In this document: positions 47,880 to 57,649 of the stretch, in pieces
Position numbering within the stretch: position 1 is the stretch's first letter
How the letters are laid out: each line of letters starts with the position of its first letter
Origin: Diplocarpon mali
Lineage: Eukaryota; Ascomycota; Leotiomycetes; Helotiales; Drepanopezizaceae
Length of the DNA: 64,000 nt
Assembly: GCA_024741835.1 (NCBI GenBank)
Contig: JAENRP010000012.1
Span: 186,001 to 250,000 of the forward strand
Direction of reading: 5' to 3'
Notes under the pieces: model-generated
The model's database searches: none
Told to the model about the DNA's origin: nothing
The model's input: only the letters and a program-made list of their open reading frames with translations
Program-made: the position numbers and the translations under genes

Positions 47880-49291
47880 CAAATAAGAGAATTTTATCAC
47901 TTGACTACTTAGGTGACTCTGAAGAAATCGCAAAATTTTTAATCACGCTTAGACGACTAAAGATAGTTGCTCTTAAAGATTTTTAGAAATTCAAAGCTAA
48001 AGCTCTGATTTATCTAGTGCGAGAAAGACGATTGTTTAAAAGGAGCGATAACTTATTCCTTATACGACTCTGCTTAGACGACGAAAAACTAAGGGCTAAG
48101 GCTATCCAAGATGTTCATGAGGAAACTGGCCACTAAGGAGCTGAGTCTACCTACTACTGACTCTTAAGGAAATTCTTTTAGAAGGGTTCTTTTAAGGACT
48201 GCAAAGTCTTTGTGAAAAGTTGCGTCCCTTGTCAGAAACGAAAACCTGGTTGTAAAGAGAATCCCCTGTTCCTAACTTGGCTATTAGGCCTTTTCTATAA
48301 AGTCAGTTTTAATATTATATGAGTACTAATAACTGAAAATGGGATTATATATTTTGTTTTAGCAAAGGAAGACCTATTAGGATGGCCTAAAGGACAACCT
48401 TTGAGATCTGCTAACTCTGAATCTATTGCGAAGTTCCTTTAAGAAGACGTGGTCTGTCGCTATGGACTTTTTAGCAGACTAACTGTTAATAGAGGCCTTG
48501 AAAATAAAGGAGTGGTTAAAGCTTTTTTGCGAAAATATAGTATTAAATGGGTTCAAATCTTAGCGTACAACTCGAAAGCTAATGGAGTGATAGAGCGAGG
48601 ATATTGCGACATTCTTAATAGGCTATCTAAAGTTACCTGCGGAGGATTTAAAAATTGGATAAAACACTTTTATAGAATACTCTTTGCTTATCGAACGACA
48701 ATCTATAAACCAACTGGAGTTATACTATTTTTCCTTATCTACGGCAAAGAGGCATAGCTCCCTCTTGAATCCCGATGGCCTGTTTAGAGATTGTTTGACT
48801 ATAGTCAAATTTAGAACCGTTCCGATTTGCTAGCGATGAGATGCCGATAACTTAAGCTCTGAGATATGGATATAAAGGAAATCATTCTGCAAAAGAAACG
48901 ATATAGGGAAAAAGCTAAAGAAGCATAGGCTGCTTTTAAAGTACTTAAAACGCACTCTATTTAGAAAGATGATCTTATCCTAGTCTACGATATTATAAGA
49001 AGCATTGATATATCGGTAGATACTAAACTTGACTATCGATGGCTTGGCCTATTTAAAGTTAAATCTGAGCAGAAAGAAAAAGGATACTATTCTCTTTAAG
49101 AACTTGACGGAGTTGATATTAAAGGAACCTTTGCAGCCAATCGACTGAAGCGCTTTTACCGATGCGATTAGACCTTGTTCCCTTTAGAAGACGAATCAGA
49201 AATTGATACAACCTCCGAATCTTCTGCAGGAACCGACGGCGATATAAGCAATTTTAAACCCTTAGACAAAGACTAAGATTTTTCCAACTTG

Positions 49292-49314
49292 ACCTATAAG
49301 CCGGTCCTGCGAGT
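49292..49314. repeat. Palindrome copy 6
   Basis: ACCTATAAGCC, G, GTCCTGCGAGT. At the C-terminal end of pol in phase, read as TYKPVLRV. The most decayed copy. Confidence 0.75.
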
Positions 49315-50558
49315 GAAGAATGTTAAAATACCCAACTAATCGCGACCCTAAGTTATTATTCTTGAAATATTCGAAGAACGCAGACTGGAATACTGAACGA
49401 TTTCCTAGCCTATCAATTGTCCTACCTTCCTTTAATCCTTATTTTTACATTTTCGGTAAGGACGCCTCTTTTGTTATTTGGGATATAGATCTTTTAGGAT
49501 CACCCTAAATTCTTGCCTGCTCTGACTTATTTTGCATTCTTGATATTGGCCTTTAATTATAGCATTCCTATTACTTTCCTTGAATAACAAACTAAAAAAA
49601 AGTCCAATTTCCTTAATATATATATAGTAAACCTATTGCAGCTTGTATGCCCTTTTAATTCTTGCATCCTATTGAACTCTCTTATTCATACTCCCTATCT
49701 TTCATAAGTAATATGCCTTTAAAGAACTCATAAATGGTTTTGTCTGCTGCGATAGGGGATGAACAAACACTGGTTATAAACTTCTCTTAGGACGGCAGAG
49801 CTATTGCATTGTTGGAAAACTTCAAATCGACCTACGCAGCCTTAGGAGATATAGAGCAATAAAAACTCCTTTCAGCTTATGCGAATGCCATTAATAACCT
49901 TTCAACTCGAGTGGCCCTTGGAATTCTCCAATTTGACGACTTCCTAACCGAAGAATTAAGACTGAAGGGAATCTCTAGAGAGGAATTCTTGGCTGACGCA
50001 GATTAATACATGACCTTGGCCGACACTTTCAGAACGGACTGAGATAAAAGAGAAGAATCTATTCGACGATTGGATAATTTAGCTATTGATAAGAGAGGAC
50101 TCCTGTTTCGTTCGCGCTTCCTGATAAATATTGATTCTAATAATGGAAGACGAGTGTTGTTAAAAATTCTTAAGGAAAACACTCCTACTGCTAGAGCTAT
50201 TCAGATTCTCAATTTCTTTATTATTTAAGAAGGAGTAGTAAAATTCCGAGGCAATCGAATTCGCAGTCGCAGATTTGTGGGCCTATCTAATGCAGTACTT
50301 ATAGCAGCTGATAGGGCTATGAAAAGATCAAATTGGGCTATAGATGTTACCCTACCTAATAGCACTGTTGTTAATATGCTAGGGCTCTGCGCTTCTGCTT
50401 GTGGTTTGCTTGTTTTAAGAGAGAACTGGACTCTTATAATAGGGTTTGGACGAAATTTCTTTAATAATAAAGAAGGGAATTGGTTATTTGTGGTCAAGCC
50501 TGCCTTGAAATTCGCTTCTTAACCTAAAGATACAATAAGTGCTAAACCATATGATTTG

Positions 50559-50581
50559 ACTCGCAGTCCTAGACTAGGAGT
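50559..50581. repeat. Palindrome copy 7
   Basis: ACTCGCAGTCC, T, AGACTAGGAGT. In ORF3, read as LTRSPRLGV, at the position that matches copy 10 in ORF4. Confidence 0.85.
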
Positions 50582-51944
50582 TAGAAATGAGAATTTTAGA
50601 ACTGGACTTAACCTGCCTTTTGCTGAAATGATTCCAGAAACCGCTGCCGAACAAACTGCCCGAACGCTTAGCGCAGCCTCTTTGGAATTTTCGGAATCTT
50701 CAAGGGACTCTCCTCTAGCTGAATGACCCATTTTAGCTCGACCTCTAAGAAGGATAGATCGTTCGATAGCCACCTTAGCTGATTTGCAATTTGAAACTAA
50801 AGGATTGCGCGCTCGCTTAGACTCCTTCCTTAACAACTTGAAGGAGCTAGTTCTTGACTTCTTTGTATCTATATGCAACTGTTTTAGAAACGATAATATA
50901 GGGGAAGACCCTATTCCTACTGCTCTAGAGACGACTGGGAGAGCTATTAGATAGATTCAATGGCTTATCCTAGACGAGTTCGCCTCTACGGATATTGTTC
51001 AATTCTTTAATGATTATAGAAGTCAAGAACCTGGTCTCTCGGATGCCGAGCGAGACTATTTTGTCTTGCGAGAAAGAGAACGCAAAGAGGAATCTGTTAA
51101 TTAGGACATTTGTGATTGTAGCAATATGCCTCAATCGGTCATTCTCAACCTCAAGCTTAGAGAACGATATAACATTCAGGTGTCCTTTGTAATAAAGACT
51201 TGCTTTCGACAGTATCTTCCTAGCGTAGGAATCAAAGGGAGAAGACTTTGCGACCTTTATATTCGCTCTCTTTTGGTTTACTATGGTCTCAATTATAAAG
51301 GATTTGATATTGACGAAACTATTGAACACCTCGAACTTCTCTACGCGGTAGAAGATGTCGATCTTTTTCTAATCTACCCTAATAATTAGTTCTTCGTCTC
51401 TTCAAGGATACGCAAATCCAACCTATTGATAATGGAGGCATCTCTAGGTGCTGCAAAATTCAGGGCTGATCCTAAAGCCTTAAAGGCGTTGGAGCCGATT
51501 GAATGGAACAATTCTTTCTTTTCGATATTGCTAAGCAATGAATAGTAAGAGGAAATAGAGGAAGAAGGGTCAATTGTGATGCCTAAACCCTTCGGATGCC
51601 GCTTCTTAACCGACAATTTTACTACTGATGATAGTGCTTTTATAGGTATATTCCTCTTTATTATGAGATAAGAAGTAGAGATATACCTTTATCACTTCTG
51701 CCCTATGGATAACGCGACCTTTATACCTTCTTATTTTCTCTATAATATGATGTTCAGCCTTACCTAATAAGTCCTTTGAATGCATTATGGACTCTACCTC
51801 TTAGCTATAATAGCGAAAAGTGGAGGAGCCTATCAGCTTATGGCCTACCTTGAACCTCCCTAATTGATTGGCCTTGGTCTTTACAATTAAGTCGTTTTGA
51901 TAAAGAGAGATGCAAGTGCTGCTAATAAAGAAATTCCGATTTTC

Positions 51945-51967
51945 ACTCGCGGTCCCGGCCCGCGAGT
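51945..51967. repeat. Palindrome copy 8
   Basis: ACTCGCGGTCC, C, GGCCCGCGAGT, one mismatch between arms. In ORF3, read as TRGPGPRV, matching copy 12 in ORF4. Confidence 0.93.
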
Positions 51968-52829
51968 CAATTTTATTGGAAAGCAAGTCTTGGATTATTA
52001 GATCCTACCGATCGGATAAGGGCCAGCTTTTAGAAGCCTTAATAGGTGGGTCGGCTCTTAGTCGATTGTGAAACTCACTCTATCCGCGAAGAAGACGAGT
52101 CAATGGACTTCTTAAGCACTCGGTTCAAAATCTTAACTAGCTCGAATGACCGCAAAGTTGAAGCGAAAGGAGATCTTGCGACCTATTACTGATGATAGCA
52201 ATCCAATTATAGTGATGATGAAATAGGGACACCTTCTTGAAATGCTTTCGGATAATTCTTATAGGACTGGTGGTTTTATAGCCTTTTGCAATAATTACAT
52301 AGCTATCTTTAATAAGAATACCTTGGAAAATGAGACTTGAATCTCCGATTTTGTCTTTTCAATCTCTGCTCTAGAGCAACCTCTAGTACCTCGATAGATT
52401 AACGCAAGCAGAACCATTGCACCTTTTAAGGCAGCTTTTCATCTTAAGAACTGCGGTAGCCTCTTTGAAGCTATTATTAGTCGACGCTCTTAGATAGATC
52501 TATTAGTTATGATTGAAGTACGGGAGTTGTTTCTTTTTAATAAAGACGAATTGAAAATCCACTTTGTAGAATATAATTAGAAGCTCTTTAACGCCTTTGT
52601 TAAGGCTTGGACGAACGTTATAAACACTAAGTCGCTTCTTTATAGACTTAAGTCTTAGGGATAGCGCGATAAAGTAAATGCTATCCGAGAGCCTGATGCA
52701 CTGATTGATAAAGGCATTATTGCAAGAAAATTCGGAAAAGAGATAAACCGAGACGCTAGCATAGTGTTAGACCCTGATTTAGGAACCAATCCCCTGTTTT
52801 TACCCTTAAGCTCAGAAACGCTAAGACTG

Positions 52830-52852
52830 ACTCGCGAGCCCGGCCCGCGAGT
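52830..52852. repeat. Palindrome copy 9
   Basis: ACTCGCGAGCC, C, GGCCCGCGAGT, one mismatch between arms. Near the ORF3 C-terminus, read as LTREPGPRV, matching copy 13 in ORF4. Confidence 0.93.
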
Positions 52853-54479
52853 GAGGTTGGACTCGGCTGGCTTAAGCCCACGAGATGGTTCGGATGAACC
52901 TCGGTCACTAAATCTAGGGGTACTAATAGAAGATCCTTTAAGAGAGGTCCCCGAAGCTGAGAAATCGCTGAGAAATGAGAACTAATGCAAGAGAAGAAGA
53001 CTCCGAAGTGACGATAGAATTGACAATTGAGTCAACTTGAGCCTAGAGAATCGAGTCTACTACCTCCCTCTTGAAAACCATTTGGAGAGATTGCGAATTA
53101 GAAGTTGAATTTTTTTAGGGATTATCTACTTTCTATACACCTGCACCTCTTTATTCTCAACCTATTGTTCCATTCTATGCATATTCTTTATTTACTTTAC
53201 TCTTTATATAATTCATTCTTTGATTATTCCCTTTATATGCAACTTTCTAACGCTCACCTTTGAAATGTCTTCCTCACCTTTGACAATTGTCATTCACCAA
53301 TTGTAGGTCCTTGTATACGTCACACCCCACTTTTGTTCCCACTTCCAAGCTCATTATGCCTACTTTTCCTTTGTGTACTAGCGCGATTTCAAACTCTATA
53401 AATAAGCCTCTCCCCGCACTACGATTTTACTTTTTTTACCTTTTCTATAACCCTACCAGACCTATAACACTAGCACCACTACTATTGTCTTTCGTTATCA
53501 ATCTTTTCTAGTATAAGCCTCTTATATTGTTAATCTTTCCTAAATAATTATCTCTTCGTTTAGAGCTACCTCTCCTGCTAAATAATTTATTATAGTACCA
53601 CTAACCATAAGTAAAAAGGCCATACCTAAGAAGAATATATCGGTTGTTGCCTTAGGCAATAAGTCCTTGAGCACTACTAATAATGAACTAATATTAGAGG
53701 GAGGGTTCTTATAGGATGGCAAGTCACTAAGATCATTAGAAGATGTAGTGAGCACTTATAGAACGTTGGGTGAGACCGAACAGCAGGTATTCTTAAATTC
53801 ATCTATTAAGGTGCTTAACTATAGAATTTCTACTGTTAAGGAAGGATTCTTAGGTTTTAATGATTTCTTAGACAAGGAACTCTAAGGCAAAGGTATTGAT
53901 TATGAAAAGTTTTTGCAAGAGTATTAAGGGTATGCCAATTCGATTGATTTGTTTCGGAAGAACTGAGATAAGAAAAATGAGTGTATGAAAAGACTGATAT
54001 AGTTTATAAGCGGAATACGCGGAACGCTCTTTCGGAGCCACTTTATAAATGATATTACTGCGAATAATGCTTTGCGGGGACTCGGCAAGATTTTTGAGAC
54101 ATACTAACTAGTGGCCAAAGCTATACAGGTGTTGAATCATTTCACTATCTAAGAAGGCATAAAGAAGTTGCAGGGAAATAGTGCGCGGAGTAGAAAATTT
54201 GTTAGATTCTTAAGCACCATTGTGCACTCTACTATTCAAACTATAAAGGACAGCCCCGCTTGGTATAATAATCTTGCACTCCTTAACTAAACTGTTCTAG
54301 ATACGCTCGGCCTGCAATAGTCATAATACGGTCTACTTATTGTAAAAGAAAAGATGATATATCTGGTTGAATACACTATGAACTACTTCGATGATGAAAT
54401 GGAGAGATGGGAATTTGTTATGCCTGCCGCCCTGAAGCTACTACTACCCGCGGCAGGATTAATAGACAAGCGCGATTTG

Positions 54480-54502
54480 ACTCGTAGGCCTGGCCCACGG
54501 GT
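54480..54502. repeat. Palindrome copy 10
   Basis: ACTCGTAGGCC, T, GGCCCACGGGT. In ORF4, read as LTRRPGPRV. It is 186 nt from copy 11. Confidence 0.88.
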
Positions 54503-54665
54503 AGAAGTACTACGTGATGAAGATGCCCTTGAGCATAAGGTGCCTGTGATATTGGGAACACAAATGGCTGACTGTTACGACCCTTATTTATTAGACTCAG
54601 ATGAGTTTGAATTGCTGTCCCTAGAAATGCCCTAAATACCCTGAACACCAGTGGCAAAGAAAATG

Positions 54666-54688
54666 ACTTGCGAGCCTGGCCTACGGGT
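54666..54688. repeat. Palindrome copy 11
   Basis: ACTTGCGAGCC, T, GGCCTACGGGT. In ORF4, read as MTCEPGLRV. Confidence 0.88.
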
Positions 54689-55895
54689 TAATATACGTGA
54701 CGCTATAGACTCAGAAGATGATTTATCTAATAAAGAGATTGGTACTGTTACTAATGTGCTAGAAATTTTTAATGATACTAAGAAGGATACTGCTGATGTT
54801 GTGCAATCCTTCCCCGATGACTTGCAAAAATTTGTTCTCAAATTCTACGAGTCAATAATGAAGCGTTTGAGAAAGGAAGGTCGGGAAGAAGTTTTGTTAG
54901 CATAGGAAGGAACGGCAAGAGCTGTTAAACAAATTATGAAACTGCACTAAGACGAATTCTCTATAGACAATATTATATAGTTCTTCATCGACCGCAAGAA
55001 ATTGAACGGTGACTACTATATTCTTAAAGAAAAGTCAGAAGATAGCACGACTATTGTCTCTATGGAATGCTGTCAAGTTCCCCTTAACATTAAGATGATA
55101 CTATAGCATAGCGATAGATTCAAGATTGTAGTAATACTAGAAATGAAAACAAGACTCTCTAAATTTGTAGTAGGAATGTTCGAGGACTTTAATTTTAATA
55201 AATTCTGCGCCCTCTATGAATGACAATACGCGTAGTACTATAGGCTGGCGATAACAGGCCTTAATAATAAAGATATGTCGTCTAACATCTACAAATTCTG
55301 CACTGCTCCTGACCTAAAGTTGTTCTTACTGCACCTAGGGAATTATGCAATTATGGCCACCGGCAATAGAATGGCAAGCTAGGTTAAAAAAGATATGTCG
55401 TTAGGATTTGCTAAGTTTAAGGTAGCGCCCAAAGCTCTGAAATTATTCTATAATATCGCCTGGACCCCCGCCTGGTATAAGTCCATACTGACCTTAGACA
55501 ACTTCATATCACTCTATAGCAAAGGCTTTTTGAATATGCCCAAACTGTTTAGTTGCGCATTCTTAGGCATAGTGCGCACATAAGGCTATGGTATTCGCGG
55601 GAAGAGTTCGTTCGTGACTTTGGCATAGGAAGAGGTAGAAATGTATAGACACCATTTCCGCACCTTAGATAAGAAATCATTACCACCTTCCGCCTTCCTC
55701 TATAATATAACTTATAGCTTAATATAGTAGACCTTAAGGATGTACTATAGTCTGTATCTTAGTGCTCTATTGACTTATTATAATTCTTTATATAAGCTGG
55801 TGGCGTATCCTAAGCCTGCACAGTTTGTAGGCATTGACTACTATTCGCGAATTGTTTCTACTAAGATTAACGCTAATACGAGATTCGTGAGATTG

Positions 55896-55918
55896 ACTCC
55901 TGGGCCCGGCTTGCGGGT
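55896..55918. repeat. Palindrome copy 12
   Basis: ACTCCTGGGCC, C, GGCTTGCGGGT. In ORF4, read as LTPGPGLRV. Confidence 0.88.
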
Positions 55919-56717
55919 TAATCCACCCGACAATAGAACCATTGACTACTACGTGATTCCGGCAGCTAAACAATCGACTGGAGAATTCGCTGTTTGGGAA
56001 AAATCCTATGAATTATCAAATCTCACACCCTAACGCCTTAAGAATGCTTAGTGGATCTTACTGAATTTGGCTCGAAATGCAGTATAACGGAAAGAATTGA
56101 ATATTAGAGAGAAGACACTTCTAGAGGAGTACATCTCCAACGAGACGACTCCGTTCTCTGTGTTTATTAGATAAGGCACGTTCGTTGATATAGAATCTGC
56201 TAGAGAACTAGGAAAAGGTGGCTTCCTCACTATTAGCAACAACTATATAGAAGTTGTTAGCAATAACTCACTAGAGAATGGCATGGACCTAGAAGATTTT
56301 CTTATCGATTCCATTGGCATAAAGAGACCTAGCATTGCAAGATGGAGTGTTGCTAGAGAATCGTTAGCCAAATTTCGTGCAACGCTCGGCATAACAAAAG
56401 GAGGCCTATTGTCAGAAGCTCTTATAAGAAGACGACTATGGAATAACCCATTGGTGGTAATGATTGTAAAGGATTTGTTCGCAAAAGATGTGTCTTAGCT
56501 AATAGCATACTTGAAGAAGCACGAATAAGAACTTTTTAAAGATTTTGCCAGTACTTAGAAGCTGGTTTAACAACTGGAGCTACAGTTGTATAGCGATAAG
56601 TCTTGGACAAAGACCAAGGACATAGATGATAATATCGAAGCTGATAACCTAATTGACGAGACGATACTTCTCGAGAAGTACAGCACTAAGAAGCCTTGTG
56701 CAAAAACCCCTGACACG

Positions 56718-56740
56718 ACTCCTGGGCCCGGCCCGCAACT
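56718..56740. repeat. Palindrome copy 13
   Basis: ACTCCTGGGCC, C, GGCCCGCAACT. Near the ORF4 C-terminus, read as TTPGPGPQL. Confidence 0.85.
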
Positions 56741-57132
56741 TGATTTAGCGAAGGGCAAGGCTAAGGAAGTGGTATCCGTGGAATCTCCCGCCTCCCCCTC
56801 CTCTATTACCGACAATTCCCCTAAGGATGATGACGATGATAATAATAATAACGCCACTACACAAGTCTCTCTCCCTATTAGTAGAAGCCGCCAAAGCACA
56901 CTAGCATCTGCCCGAACCACCGAAGCTCCCGCTACACCGAGACCTGTCTCGTCGGACACTAATAGCGATGCTATAAGAAGAAGTGGTCGTTTGGCGAAGA
57001 GAGTGTTATCTAGTAATAGTTCTCCTTATCCTTTAAAGAGAACTAAGGAAAACTGATACCTAGGTTGGTTCTATTTTAATTGTTTTTGCGATTCTATAGC
57101 TTGTTTGTTTGTTTTGCTAGTTTTGTTTTCTA

Positions 57133-57155
57133 ACTCCCGGGCCCGGCCCGTGGGT
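57133..57155. repeat. Palindrome copy 14
   Basis: ACTCCCGGGCC, C, GGCCCGTGGGT. Outside any ORF, 77 nt after the ORF4 stop and before the 3' LTR. Confidence 0.88.
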
Positions 57156-57178
57156 GAAAAGCGTATAAAAAAATAAAA

Positions 57179-57216
57179 NNNNNNNNNNNNNNNNNNNNNN
57201 NNNNNNNNNNNNNNNN
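57179..57216. other. Assembly gap (38 N) in an A-rich tract
   Basis: Unresolved bases between two A-runs upstream of the 3' LTR. The real length may differ. Any polypurine tract of the element would lie between here and 57404. Confidence 0.95.
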
Positions 57217-57404
57217 AAAAAAAAAAAACTCCTCTTTTTTTTTACCTTTGATAATAATATAGCCCTAGTTTAGGCCTTTTGATATATTAGTTTTCTCGCA
57301 CTTAAGGGTTTGCTAGTGATTGACATGCTATTGCTTTGACTTATATCGTTTTGTATTCTTTGCTAATAGTAGTGGGGGCCACTACTTTTGTTGTTTAGGA
57401 TATA

Positions 57405-57649
57405 TGTGAAGACCTAAGATGGATAGGTCTTGTGATATATATCATATGATCGGCGCAGGACGGTAGGAGGATAAAAGGGCCATCTTCTATACATAGAGAT
57501 AGCGCGTGTCGCTATAGTACTGAATATACCCTATACTTGGGACTTGTTCCTAACATCTTGTCTAAGAGAGCCCGCTTATGGTGCTTCCTCCTCTTGTTTT
57601 TGGGTCTTCCCTTAGGCCTATTCTTGTGTTGTCTCCCCTCAGTTTTATA
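57405..57649 (+). repeat. 3' LTR, 245 nt
   Basis: Begins TGTGAAGACC, ends TTTTATA, and is the same length as the 5' LTR. Fourteen transitions separate the two (about 94% identity). Several lie at CA/TA or TG/TA pairs, the RIP context, and both LTRs hold mutated forms. Confidence 0.93.

Larger units (their letters stand above)
45680..49337 (+). pseudogene. pol frame: reverse transcriptase, RNase H, integrase, with in-frame stops
   Basis: The frame differs by one register from gag. RT starts near 46480 (LKQGVLEFCNSPYKNKWFLV) and keeps the catalytic YMDD at 46895-46906, followed by IGVKG. RNase H spans about 47380-47760, with TVDASLIGWGAIL and KHILGMKNTAADGL. Integrase follows with an HHCC zinc finger (48115-48250; C-x2-C in CVPCQKRKPG) and a core ending in ANGVIERGY and GVILFFLIYGKEA. 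The catalytic Asp of the second integrase motif reads N in TVNRGLENKG, a G-to-A change. Conserved Trp and Gln positions are TAG or TAA. Order RT-RNase H-integrase defines the Ty3/gypsy type. Confidence 0.85.
49713..52985 (+). pseudogene. Accessory ORF3, unknown protein, with in-frame stops
   Basis: One frame runs for about 1,090 codons after pol, interrupted by TAG, TAA and TGA codons and without an obvious frameshift. The start reads MPLKNS, stop, MVLSAAIGDEQ. Segments include DGRAIALLENFKSTYAALG, a basic helical region RGLLFRSRFLINIDSNNGRR and GGFIAFCNNYIAIFNKNTLE near the end. I recognise no domain and see no clear membrane segment or signal peptide, so an envelope protein is not supported. 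It is paralogous to ORF4 along most of its length. Palindromes at 50559, 51945 and 52830 lie inside it, all in the same reading phase. Confidence 0.7.
53559..57056 (+). pseudogene. Accessory ORF4, unknown protein, paralogue of ORF3
   Basis: About 1,165 codons in one frame, interrupted by stops but not frameshifted. Landmarks matching ORF3 in order are DGKSLRSLEDVVSTYRTLG, RGTLFRSHFINDITANNALR, a MYYSLYLSALL helix and GGFLTISNNYIEVVSNNSLE. The C-terminus is acidic then Ser/Asn-rich and ends SPYPLKRTKEN. By eye, identity with ORF3 is low (roughly a quarter to a third in alignable parts), so the duplication is old. Palindromes lie at 54480, 54666, 55896 and 56718, all in the same phase. Function unknown. 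Confidence 0.7.
41886..57649 (+). mobile_element. Ty3/gypsy-type LTR retrotransposon with two extra ORFs, mutated
   Basis: The element is 15,764 bases long, larger than typical fungal gypsy elements. It has two 245-nt LTRs, a CTAC target duplication (41882-41885 and 57650-57653), a primer-binding-like site, a gag-protease frame, a pol frame with protease, RT, RNase H and integrase order, and two long unknown ORFs between pol and the 3' LTR. All frames carry many in-frame TAG, TAA and some TGA codons but almost no frameshifts. Changes are transitions, as in RIP. Fourteen 23-nt GC-rich palindromes are scattered through it. Base composition is far more AT-rich than the flanking genes. Confidence 0.92.

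Noticed and set aside
42708..57056. Variant genetic code (TAA/TAG as Gln, TGA as Trp) as the main explanation of stop codons
   Set aside because: Catalytic and structural residues are also altered by the same transition type, LTRs differ only by transitions, and host genes use the standard code. Kept as an alternative in a finding.
49713..57056. ORF3/ORF4 as envelope proteins
   Set aside because: No signal peptide, no clear membrane segment and no envelope motif visible.
42803..57155. CRISPR array or regularly spaced repeat-spacer structure made by the palindromes
   Set aside because: Intervals vary from 162 to 1,967 nt, the repeats lie in coding frames, and the genome is eukaryotic.
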